Positions 1 to 6,549 of a stretch of DNA of 6,909 nt are shown piece by piece. The notes beneath the pieces are model-generated. The model was not told the origin of the DNA. It ran no database searches and worked only from the letters and a program-made list of their open reading frames with translations. How positions within the stretch are numbered: the first letter of the stretch is position 1; each line of letters starts with the position of its first letter. This DNA is from Chloroflexia bacterium (lineage in GTDB: Bacteria > Chloroflexota > Chloroflexia > QHBQ01 > JADMIH01): the NCBI GenBank assembly GCA_025927935.1, contig JAICKM010000374.1, positions 1 to 6,909 on the forward strand, written 5' to 3'. The translations under genes and the position numbers were made by a program.

Positions 1-1299
1 GATCGGGGCCAGAGTGTGGCGCACCTGCTCCAGGTTCTTGTAGCCGATGATCGCCCCGAACGAGTCCTGCTCGGTGTGCTCGGCCAGGAACTGCCAGGCC
101 GGGCCGAGCAGGCGCGGGTCGAGAAACTCGGTCACGCTGTACAGCTCCTCCAGCCGGTTCTCCAGCGGCGTGCCGGTGAGTACGAAGGCGAACGGCGCGG
201 GCAACTCCTTGATGCGCCGCGTCGTCTTGGCCTGCCAGTTCTTGATGCGCTGCGCCTCGTCCAGCACGATCAGGTCGGGCGCCAGGGCCACGATGCGCTC
301 GAAGTCGCGCAGCACCAGCTCGTAGTTGATGATGGTGAACACGGCGGGATCGGCGTACTGGCGGGCGCGGCGGGCCGGGCTGCCGCCGACCACCGTGGCG
401 GGCAGGCCCGAAAAGCGGGCGATCTCGCGCGCCCACTGCCGCTTGACCGACGCTGGGGTGATGATCAGCACGCGCCCGATGCCCTGCTGCTCCATCAGCA
501 GGTGCGCCGCGCCGATGGCCTGCGCCGTCTTGCCCAGGCCCATGTCGTCGGCTAGCAGCGCCCGCTCGGTGAAGGCCAGGAAGAGCACGCCCAGCAACTG
601 GAAGGGGTAGAGCGGCACCCGCAGCAGATCCAGCCGCCGCTCGCCCGCCTGCACCGCCGCCAGCAGCGCCTCGCGCGCCGCGGCCCGCTCCAGGCGATGC
701 CCCACCTGGGCCACGTGCGTCCAGACATCAGGGTCGATGTTCACGTTGCCGCCGTACTCGCGCACCTCGTCCTCGAACTCCTTCAGCCGGAAGGCGAACG
801 CGGCGGGGTCGCGGTTGATCTCGTCCAGATGCGGGGCCAGGTAGTAGTTGACCAGGCGCAGCAGGCCCAGGTCAATCGACTCGTCGTAGTCAGGCGCCAG
901 TTGCCAGCTACCGGCGATATAGGCCAGGCCGATGCGGATATGCAGGCGGCGCTGCTCGACCAGCGCGGTGCGCGCGGCGCGCAGCTTGGCCGGGCGGCGG
1001 CGGGCGCGGATCAGCGCCGCCTCGATATGCTTGCAGGTGCCCAGGTTGTTGCCCTGGTAGTCGGGGCAGGCGCAGCGGTTCAGGAAGCGGTCGGGGTCGC
1101 GGATCTCGACGGTGTAGGGGATGCCGCTGTCGCCGGTGACGGTGTAGAAGCCCAGCACCTCGTCGGGCCGCTCGGCCACGATGGTGAAGGCTTCGTTCGC
1201 CGCGCGCTCCCGGCGGCGCTCGATTGCCGTCTGGCGGGCCACGCTCTCGGCGCCCTGCTTCGCCCGGCTCGCGCGGCCATACTCGCGCCTGGCGTCCAT
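1..1299 (-). CDS. SWIM zinc-finger SNF2-family DNA helicase/ATPase (3' end missing)
   Basis: The 433 visible codons read without a stop from ATG at 1299 to the window edge. Residues 76-91 form a SWIM-type zinc finger (C76-A-C78 ... C89-K-H91). A linker of about 130 residues follows, then the first RecA-like lobe of a Swi2/Snf2 ATPase: YPFQ (231-234), Walker A DMGLGKT (252-258), motif Ia ITPASVKRQW (280-289), Walker B LDEAQ (346-350) and motif III LTGTPLENR (374-382). The second lobe lies outside the window. SNF2 proteins couple ATP hydrolysis to translocation on duplex DNA without true strand separation; bacterial members act in RNA polymerase recycling (RapA type), repair or defence. Nothing here shows which role applies. 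The start is supported by GGAGG four nucleotides upstream and by an in-frame stop 51 nt further up. The gene is divergent from cysS. The family call is firm; the cellular role is unknown. Confidence 0.93.
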   Translation of the reverse strand, partial: MDARREYGRASRAKQGAESVARQTAIERRRERAANEAFTIVAERPDEVLGFYTVTGDSGIPYTVEIRDPDRFLNRCACPDYQGNNLGTCKHIEAALIRARRRPAKLRAARTALVEQRRLHIRIGLAYIAGSWQLAPDYDESIDLGLLRLVNYYLAPHLDEINRDPAAFAFRLKEFEDEVREYGGNVNIDPDVWTHVAQVGHRLERAAAREALLAAVQAGERRLDLLRVPLYPFQLLGVLFLAFTERALLADDMGLGKTAQAIGAAHLLMEQQGIGRVLIITPASVKRQWAREIARFSGLPATVVGGSPARRARQYADPAVFTIINYELVLRDFERIVALAPDLIVLDEAQRIKNWQAKTTRRIKELPAPFAFVLTGTPLENRLEELYSVTEFLDPRLLGPAWQFLAEHTEQDSFGAIIGYKNLEQVRHTLAPI

Positions 1300-1351
1300 C
1301 GGTCCTCCATCCCCGGCCTTGGGCCCCCCTGAATATCGGTCTAGAGGAGTC

Positions 1352-1380
1352 TACTCAAGGCGCGCTCTATAGAGTATAAT
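1352..1380 (+). promoter_or_regulatory. Predicted promoter toward cysS, perfect -10 box
   Basis: TATAAT at 1375-1380 matches the sigma-70 -10 consensus exactly and stands out in GC-rich surroundings. The -35 position at 17-nt spacing, TACTCA (1352-1357), matches only three of six bases, and there is no extended -10 TG. The start site would be near 1387, leaving a leader of about 219 nt that carries the GC-rich inverted repeat. It may instead serve mainly as the AT-rich core of the opposite promoter. A second, closer cysS promoter was not found between 1551 and 1590. Confidence 0.4.
1365..1374. promoter_or_regulatory. 10-bp perfect palindrome in the divergent promoter, possible operator
   Basis: CTCTATAGAG at 1365-1374 is a perfect palindrome. 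It covers the predicted start site of the minus-strand promoter and adjoins both -10 boxes, so a dimeric regulator bound here could affect both directions. It is short, and symmetric AT-rich promoter DNA can form such a palindrome by chance, so an operator role is only inferred. Confidence 0.25.
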
Positions 1381-1401
1381 TCCCGCAATACCAGGGTGCA
1401 A
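1373..1401 (-). promoter_or_regulatory. Predicted sigma-70 promoter of the SNF2 gene
   Basis: On the minus strand a -35 candidate TTGCAC (1401-1396) and a -10 candidate TATACT (1378-1373, five of six consensus bases) are separated by 17 nt. Transcription would start near 1366, giving a 5' leader of about 67 nt before the ATG at 1299. The -10 box overlaps the plus-strand TATAAT by four base pairs. This is a prediction from sequence alone. Confidence 0.5.
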
Positions 1402-1440
1402 GCCGGCACGCTATCGCGCTCAAAGGGCTGCATCCCCGTA

Positions 1441-1550
1441 CCCGGACAACCTAACCCCCTGGCCCCCTTCCCGCAACGGGAAGGGGGAAACGGCGACTCC
1501 CCTCCCCGCCGCGGGGAGGGGCTGGGGGAGAGGTTGGGCGGTTGCCCGGA
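1441..1550. repeat. GC-rich intergenic fold-back repeat (REP/MITE-like) with two strong hairpins
   Basis: The element has two internal hairpins. The first is an 11-bp perfect stem, CCCCCTTCCCG (1463-1473) with CGGGAAGGGGG (1477-1487) around a 3-nt loop. The second is a 10-bp stem, CCCCTCCCCG (1499-1508) with CGGGGAGGGG (1512-1521), also with a 3-nt loop. The flanks are imperfect inverted repeats: 1447-1466 pairs with 1518-1536, and CCGGACAACC (1442-1451) matches the complement of 1540-1549 at nine of ten positions. No transposase or coding frame belongs to it. Repeats of this style, pairing CCCTTCCC-type and CCCTCCCC-type arms, are common between genes of Chloroflexota and some other GC-rich bacteria. 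Whether it is multicopy in this genome cannot be seen from one window. Neither stem is followed by a T-run, so it is not a standard intrinsic terminator. Confidence 0.7.
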
Positions 1551-1605
1551 TGCCAGATCGTAGCGCGCACCCGACCCGGACCCTCTGCTGAAAGAAGGCA
1601 CACAC

Positions 1606-3081
1606 ATGGCCGTACAACTTTACAACACCATGAGCCGCACCAAGGAGCCGTTTGCTCCGCTCGACCCGCCCCATGTCGGGATCTACACCTGCGGTCCCAC
1701 GGTCTACAACTACCAGCATATCGGCAATATGCGGACCTACATTTTCGAGGATGTGCTGGTGCGCGTGCTGACCTACAACGGCTACGACGTGAAGCGCGTG
1801 CTGAACATCACCGACGTGGGCCATCTCACGTCCGACGCCGATGAAGGCGAAGACAAGATGGAGGTCGGCGCCCGGCGCACCGGCAAGACCCCCGCCGAAA
1901 TTGCCCGCTTTTACACCGATGTCTTTTTCGACGACTTCAAGGCGCTGAACTGCCTCCAACCCACGATCGTCGCCCCGGCCACCGAGCACATCCCGGAGAT
2001 GCTGGACCTGGTGGGCTGCCTGGTCGATCAGGGCGTGGCCTACGAGATCAGCGACGGCGTCTACTTCGACGTTGCCAAGTTCCCGACCTACGGAGCGCTG
2101 AGCCGCCTGTCGCTCGAAGGGCAGGAGGCGGGCGCCCGCGTGGACGTGAACCCGGAGAAGCACGGCCCGTTCGATTTCGCCCTCTGGAAAAAGGCCGATC
2201 CGTCCCACTTACAGCAATGGCCCAGTCGCTGGGGCCAGGGCTATCCCGGCTGGCACATCGAATGCTCGGCTATGAGCATGAAGTACCTCGGCAAGACCTT
2301 CGACATCCATTGCGGCGGCATCGACCACATCCCGGTCCACCACGAGAACGAGATCGCCCAGGCCGAAGCCTGCACGCACCAGACGTTCGCGCGCTACTGG
2401 CTGCACGGCGAGTTCCTGCGCATGGTCCAGCCGATCACGCGCGAGCGCGAAGGCCAGACGGTGACGGTCGAGGAAGAAGTGAAGATGAGCAAGAGCCTGG
2501 GCGGCTTCATCACCCTCGGCGACGTGGTGAAGGCCGGGTATCCCGCGCTGGCCTATCGCTACTTCTGCCTGGGCGCGCATTATCGCAGCGCCCTGACCTT
2601 CCGCAACGACCTTAGCTCGCTGGATGCTCCGCGCACGGCGCTGAACAATCTGTACGAGTTCGTCCGCCGCGCCGCGAGTGAAAGCGGCTCCGCGGCCGTG
2701 GCCGAGCAAGCGGCGACAGCCGGCCCCGACTGGCTGCAACCCTTCCGCGAGCAGTTTCTGGATGCCATCAACGACGACCTGAACATGCCCCGCGCGCTGG
2801 CGGCCGTCTGGAACCTGATCGGCGAGGCCAACCGCCGCGGCGAGGCGCCTGCCGCTTTGCCGGTGCTGTTCGACTGGGACAATGTGCTGGGCCTGAACTT
2901 GCTACAGGAGGTGGAGCGCGAGGATGCCCTGGAGCCGGACCTCCAGCAAATGATCGACGATCGCCAGGCCGCGCGCAAAGCCCGCGAGTGGGCGCGCGCC
3001 GACGCCCTGCGGGCGGCATTGCTGGCCCGCGGCATCGAGGTCGAGGACACGCCGCAAGGCCCGCGCTGGAAACGAGTCTAA
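1606..3081 (+). CDS. cysS: Cysteinyl-tRNA synthetase
   Basis: This 491-residue class I aminoacyl-tRNA synthetase activates cysteine with ATP and charges tRNA-Cys in the cytoplasm. The N-terminus [14 protein letters not shown] carries the first zinc ligand C29 and the HIGH-type motif HIGN (38-41). The remaining zinc ligands fit the E. coli pattern C28/C209/H234/E238 as C220, H245 and E249 (GWHIECSAM and HHENE). KMSKS is at 293-297, and the C-terminal anticodon-binding part ends in the usual '[15 protein letters not shown]' form. From the last zinc ligand to KMSKS there are 44 residues against 28 in the E. coli enzyme, so about 16 residues are inserted just before the catalytic loop (around 273-292). 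KMSKSLG is followed by G rather than the usual N. The start is supported by AGAAGG seven nucleotides upstream. It is the first plus-strand gene, 90 nt before the Nudix gene. Confidence 0.98.
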   Translation: MAVQLYNTMSRTKEPFAPLDPPHVGIYTCGPTVYNYQHIGNMRTYIFEDVLVRVLTYNGYDVKRVLNITDVGHLTSDADEGEDKMEVGARRTGKTPAEIARFYTDVFFDDFKALNCLQPTIVAPATEHIPEMLDLVGCLVDQGVAYEISDGVYFDVAKFPTYGALSRLSLEGQEAGARVDVNPEKHGPFDFALWKKADPSHLQQWPSRWGQGYPGWHIECSAMSMKYLGKTFDIHCGGIDHIPVHHENEIAQAEACTHQTFARYWLHGEFLRMVQPITREREGQTVTVEEEVKMSKSLGGFITLGDVVKAGYPALAYRYFCLGAHYRSALTFRNDLSSLDAPRTALNNLYEFVRRAASESGSAAVAEQAATAGPDWLQPFREQFLDAINDDLNMPRALAAVWNLIGEANRRGEAPAALPVLFDWDNVLGLNLLQEVEREDALEPDLQQMIDDRQAARKAREWARADALRAALLARGIEVEDTPQGPRWKRV

Positions 3082-3100
3082 CCCTATCGTGCGTTGCGTC

Positions 3101-3133
3101 GCGGGCGGATGCCATCCTTACATCCCCGCCTGC
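3101..3133 (+). other. Possible RNA stem-loop between cysS and the Nudix gene
   Basis: In the 90-nt gap after cysS, GCGGGC (3101-3106) can pair with GCCTGC (3128-3133, one G-U pair), and GGATG (3107-3111) with CATCC (3121-3125). This leaves a 2-nt bulge and a 9-nt loop. No T-run follows, so it does not look like an intrinsic terminator. It could be an mRNA processing or stability element, or chance pairing in GC-rich DNA. Confidence 0.25.
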
Positions 3134-3171
3134 CGGCGGCAACGCGCGACCCATTAAAGGGGCGGATCTTC

Positions 3172-3720
3172 ATGCCTGCTACGGATACGATTACCTGTTA
3201 TGCCAACGACGGTCGCGCGGTGGCCGTGCCCCGCGATCAGGTCAGCGTGCGGCCCGGCGTCTACGGCGTCGCCTTTACCGCCGACCGCGGCCAGGTGCTG
3301 CTAACCCGTGACCGGCGTTCCAACGTCTGGGAGCTACCGGGCGGGGGCGTCGATCCCGGCGAGGCAGCGGCCGACGCCATGGTACGCGAGTTCAAAGAGG
3401 AAGTGGGCCTGGATATCACCCTCGGCCCGCCGATTTATTTCGCCGAGTCGTTCTACTACCACGATCAAGACACCGCGCCCGGCGGCTGGCACTCGCTCAA
3501 GCTGTTCTACCTGGTCCACACCACCGGCACGCTCAATCCGCACTACGAGGAGAACCGCGGCCACGGCGGAGTGAACTACGGTGCGGCCTGGGTGCCCATC
3601 GAGGAACTCGAAGGCGTCGATATGCTGGCCGACCACTATGATGCCGTGCAGCGCGCGGTGCAATGGCTCGACAGCACCGAGGGGCCGGTGGTGGACGATT
3701 CGGACGACGACGACGACTAG
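3172..3720 (+). CDS. Nudix hydrolase
   Basis: This 182-residue protein has a perfect Nudix box at residues 58-80 (G-x5-E-x7-REFKEEVGL), the metal-binding loop-helix that hydrolyses nucleoside diphosphates linked to another group. The box is preceded by the usual beta strands (GVYGVAFTADRGQVLLTRD) and WELPGGG. The substrate cannot be read from the sequence; MutT-like sanitation or another NDP-X activity are both possible. The C-terminus ends in VVDDSDDDDD, an acidic tail encoded partly by five GAC codons in a row. The ATG at 3172 is chosen because AAAGGGG lies nine nucleotides upstream and the Nudix fold begins soon after. An ATG at 3094 is in frame but would add 26 arginine- and proline-rich residues with no family resemblance. 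surE starts 11 nt after the stop, which suggests co-transcription. Confidence 0.95.
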   Translation: MPATDTITCYANDGRAVAVPRDQVSVRPGVYGVAFTADRGQVLLTRDRRSNVWELPGGGVDPGEAAADAMVREFKEEVGLDITLGPPIYFAESFYYHDQDTAPGGWHSLKLFYLVHTTGTLNPHYEENRGHGGVNYGAAWVPIEELEGVDMLADHYDAVQRAVQWLDSTEGPVVDDSDDDDD

Positions 3721-3731
3721 AAAGCTGCGTC

Positions 3732-4484
3732 ATGCGTATTTTGCTGACTAACGACGATGGAATTGATTCTGAGGGCCTGGTCGCCCTCTACCACGCGCTC
3801 CACTCCGATCACGAGGTCGCCGTGATCGCGCCCGACCGCAACTGGAGCATCGCCGGGCATAATAAGACCATGGACCGCCCCTTGCGCGTCACCGAGCGCG
3901 AGTGGGAAGGTATGCGCGTCTACGCCAGCGACGGCACGCCCTCGGACTGTGTCTCGCTGGCCGCGCTCGGTTTCCTGGGCTACCGGCCCGATCTGGTGGT
4001 CGCGGGCATCAACAAAGGCCCCAACCTGGGCGACGATATCACCTATTCGGGCACGGTCGCCGCGGCCATGGAGGGCGTCATTTCCGAGATCCCGGCCATC
4101 GCCGTGTCCATCGAAGACTACCTGGACTGGCATTTCGAGACCCCGGCGCCCTATGTGGCCCGGCTCGTCCGTGAAGTGGAGCGCAACGGCATGCCGGCGG
4201 GTGTGCTGCTCAACGTAAACGCGCCGAACCTGCCCCCCGAAGCAATCCGGGGGGTTCGTGTGACCCGGCTGGGCCGCCGCATTTACCGCGACCAGCTCGT
4301 CAAGCGCCTCGACCCGCGCGGGCGCCCCTACTATTGGATCGGCGGCGACATCCCGCAATCGCACCTCGAAGAAGGCACCGACGCGCACGCCGTGGCGAAC
4401 GGTTATATCTCGATTACGCCCATCCATATGGATCTCACCAATCATCGTTTGCTGAAGGTTATCGAAGGGTGGGACCTCTCTTGA
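3732..4484 (+). CDS. surE: 5'/3'-nucleotidase SurE
   Basis: At 250 residues this is a full-length SurE, a metal-dependent phosphatase that removes phosphate from nucleoside 5'- and 3'-monophosphates and, in some species, short polyphosphate. It begins with the signature MRILLTNDDGIDSEG, where D8 and D9 are metal ligands; S39 (RNWS) and N94 (AGINKGPNLG) complete the site. The hallmark GPNLGDDITYSGTV lies at 96-109, and LNVNAP (160-165) is also typical. The ATG at 3732 places the signature at the very N-terminus; a longer in-frame start at 3663 overlaps the Nudix gene and adds 23 low-complexity residues. The ribosome-binding site is weak (AGAAAG, seven nucleotides upstream), so translation may depend on coupling to the Nudix gene 11 nt before it. 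SurE is commonly linked to stationary-phase survival and nucleotide salvage. Confidence 0.97.
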   Translation: MRILLTNDDGIDSEGLVALYHALHSDHEVAVIAPDRNWSIAGHNKTMDRPLRVTEREWEGMRVYASDGTPSDCVSLAALGFLGYRPDLVVAGINKGPNLGDDITYSGTVAAAMEGVISEIPAIAVSIEDYLDWHFETPAPYVARLVREVERNGMPAGVLLNVNAPNLPPEAIRGVRVTRLGRRIYRDQLVKRLDPRGRPYYWIGGDIPQSHLEEGTDAHAVANGYISITPIHMDLTNHRLLKVIEGWDLS

Positions 4485-4506
4485 TCCTGGGTTTCCGGTA
4501 CTAGGT

Positions 4507-6549
4507 ATGGCTAACACGGTCCTGAGTGTTTTCAACTTAACAAAGACGTTCCATCTGGAGCCGATCTTCGAGGGCGTCAGCTTTCAGCTGAACGAGGGCG
4601 AGAAGGTCGCGCTGGTCGGTGTCAACGGCGCGGGCAAGACGACCATCCTGGAGATTATCGCCGGGCTGGAAGAGCCGGATACCGGCGGCGGGACGGTGGT
4701 GCGCGCCCGCGGCGTGCGCCTGGCCTACCTGCCGCAGGAGGTGGCCGGGTTCGGCACCCTGCTGGGCGGTCCCGCGCCCGACGCCGATGCCACGCTCTGG
4801 GATCTCATGCTCGACACCCTGGGTGAAGTGCGCGATCTGCAACGGGAGATGAACCGGCTGGAAGAGGCGATGTCGGCCCCCGGCGCCCCGCAGAGCGGCC
4901 CCGCCTGGGACCGGTTGATCGCCGAATACGAGGCCGTGACCGAGCGCTTCGAGCGCGCAGGCGGCTACGACCTGGAGCACCGCATCGAGCAGGTGCTGGA
5001 GGGCCTGGGCTTCAAGCCGCGCCAGTTCGACACGCCGCTGGCCCAACTGAGCGGCGGGCAGAAGACGCGCGCCGCCCTGGCCCGCGCCCTGCTCTCCGAT
5101 CCCGATGTGCTGCTGCTGGACGAGCCGACCAATCATCTCGATCTAACGGCCATCGAATGGCTCGAAGGCTTCTTGCAGACCTGGCGGGGCACGCTGCTGT
5201 GCGCCTCGCACGACCGCCGCTTTCTCGACAAAGTGACCACGCGCACGCTGGACCTGGAGTTCGGCACGCTGGAGTCCTATCCCGGCAACTACAGCAAATA
5301 TCTGCTGCTCAAGGCCGAGCGTATGGAGCGCCGCCTGGCCGAGTACGAGGCCCAGCAGGAGCAAATCGCCAAGACCGAGGAGTTTATCCGCCGCTTCAAA
5401 GCGGGGCAGCGCTCGAAGGAGGCCAAGGGCCGCGAAAAGCGCCTCAAGCGGCTGGATCGCCTGCACGCGCCGCGCAACCGGGAAACGCTCAAGCTGGAAC
5501 TACAGGCCCACCTGCGTAGCGGGCGCACGGTCATGGCGACCGAGGACCTGGAGATCGGCTATCGCGACGTGGTGCCCGATCCCGCCGGAGGGCCGCCGGG
5601 CGACCTGCTGCTGGCCCGCTGCCCCGATCTGGAGATCGAGCGGGGCGAGCGCGTGGCGCTCATCGGCGCCAACGGCACGGGCAAAACCTCGCTGCTGCGC
5701 ACCGCGATCGGCGAACTGCCGCCGTTGCACGGCCAGATCGACCTGGGCCACAACGTCGAGTACGCCTATTATGCGCAGGCCCATGAAGGGCTGGACGCCA
5801 CCAACCGGGTGATCGACGAGATCCTCTACACCCGGCCCATGACCGAGGAGCTGGCGCGCAACCTGCTGGCCCGCTTCCTGTTTATGGGCGACGACGTGTA
5901 TAAGCGCGTGGGCGACCTCAGCGGCGGCGAACGCAGCCGCGTGGCCCTGGCGAAACTCACGCTGCTGCCCGCCAATTTCCTGCTGCTGGACGAGCCGACG
6001 AACCATCTTGACCTGGGCGCCCGCGAGGCGCTGGAAGACGTGCTGGGCGAGTACCAGGGCACGCTGCTGTTCGTCTCCCACGACCGCGCCTTTATCGATA
6101 GCCTGGCGACGCAGACCTGGGTGCTCGACAACACGGTGATCGAGGCGTTTGACGGCAACTACAGCGATTACCAGGAAGAGATCGCCCGCCGCCGCCGCGA
6201 GGCCCTGGGCGCCGAACTCCCGCCCGCCACGCCGCGCAGGACCGGAGCGGGTCCGATGCGGCACGGTAAAGGCGCGCCCGCCGCGCTCACGCCGCGCGAG
6301 GAGCAGCGCCGCCGCGAGGAAGCCGAACGCGCCGCTCAGCGCGCCAAAGTCGCTGCCGCCCGCAAATTGCAGGAGGTGGAGCAAACCATCGGCGCGCTGG
6401 AAGCGCGCCTCAACCTGCTGAGCGCCGAACTGGATGCTGCGAGCGCCGCGTCCGATATCGCCCTGGTCACCGACCTGGGCCTGGAGTACCAGCAGTTGGC
6501 CGAAGAGTTGGAGCAGAAGTACGGCGAATGGGAGAAGCTAGCCAGCTAG
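4507..6549 (+). CDS. ABC-F family ATPase (ribosome-associated, YdiF/Uup-like)
   Basis: This 680-residue protein has two ABC ATPase domains and no membrane segments. Domain 1 has Walker A GVNGAGKT (38-45), signature LSGGQ (181-185), Walker B LLLDEP (202-207) and switch H235. Domain 2 has GANGTGKT (387-394), LSGGE (471-475), LLLDEP (492-497) and H525. Both carry DEPTNHLD, typical of ABC-F. The arm lies inside domain 1 (about 95-165). The basic linker between the domains (about 241-340, including RRFKAGQRSKEAKGREKRLK) is the P-site tRNA interaction motif of the family. A charged coiled-coil tail (about 595-680) resembles the Uup/YdiF C-terminal extension. ABC-F proteins bind the ribosomal E site and relieve stalling; some confer antibiotic resistance. 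The chromosomal setting and standard linker favour a housekeeping factor. The start has no proper Shine-Dalgarno sequence, only AGG one nucleotide before ATG, 22 nt after surE. Confidence 0.95.
   Translation: MANTVLSVFNLTKTFHLEPIFEGVSFQLNEGEKVALVGVNGAGKTTILEIIAGLEEPDTGGGTVVRARGVRLAYLPQEVAGFGTLLGGPAPDADATLWDLMLDTLGEVRDLQREMNRLEEAMSAPGAPQSGPAWDRLIAEYEAVTERFERAGGYDLEHRIEQVLEGLGFKPRQFDTPLAQLSGGQKTRAALARALLSDPDVLLLDEPTNHLDLTAIEWLEGFLQTWRGTLLCASHDRRFLDKVTTRTLDLEFGTLESYPGNYSKYLLLKAERMERRLAEYEAQQEQIAKTEEFIRRFKAGQRSKEAKGREKRLKRLDRLHAPRNRETLKLELQAHLRSGRTVMATEDLEIGYRDVVPDPAGGPPGDLLLARCPDLEIERGERVALIGANGTGKTSLLRTAIGELPPLHGQIDLGHNVEYAYYAQAHEGLDATNRVIDEILYTRPMTEELARNLLARFLFMGDDVYKRVGDLSGGERSRVALAKLTLLPANFLLLDEPTNHLDLGAREALEDVLGEYQGTLLFVSHDRAFIDSLATQTWVLDNTVIEAFDGNYSDYQEEIARRRREALGAELPPATPRRTGAGPMRHGKGAPAALTPREEQRRREEAERAAQRAKVAAARKLQEVEQTIGALEARLNLLSAELDAASAASDIALVTDLGLEYQQLAEELEQKYGEWEKLAS

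Noticed and set aside
16..1332. Plus-strand open frames of 179 and 211 codons across the first 1.3 kb
   Set aside because: The minus strand here encodes a continuous SNF2 protein with all expected motifs; the plus-strand frames are its complement.
1463..1521. Intrinsic terminators formed by the two GC-rich stems
   Set aside because: Neither stem is followed by a T-run on the plus strand (GAAACGG and GCTGGGG follow) or an equivalent run on the minus strand.
1387..1605. T-box or other amino-acid-responsive leader before cysS
   Set aside because: The conserved T-box antiterminator sequence is absent and there is no terminator hairpin with a T-run. The structure present is a repeat-like fold-back element.
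1420..2208. A 262-codon open frame on the minus strand opposite cysS, and similar long frames opposite surE (3717-4535) and the ABC-F gene (5500-6384)
   Set aside because: They are antisense to genes with clear family motifs, have compositions typical of GC-rich shadow frames and show no recognisable motif.
3094..3123. A promoter for the Nudix gene (TTGCGT, 18 nt, TTACAT)
   Set aside because: Both hexamers match only three of six consensus bases, which is expected by chance.
3094..3171. Longer Nudix protein starting at ATG 3094
   Set aside because: The 26 extra residues are R/P-rich with no family similarity, and a good ribosome-binding site precedes the ATG at 3172.
4507..6549. Acquired antibiotic-resistance ABC-F protein
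   Set aside because: The linker is of the ordinary housekeeping type, the gene matches its neighbours in composition and sits in a housekeeping cluster with no mobile element nearby.
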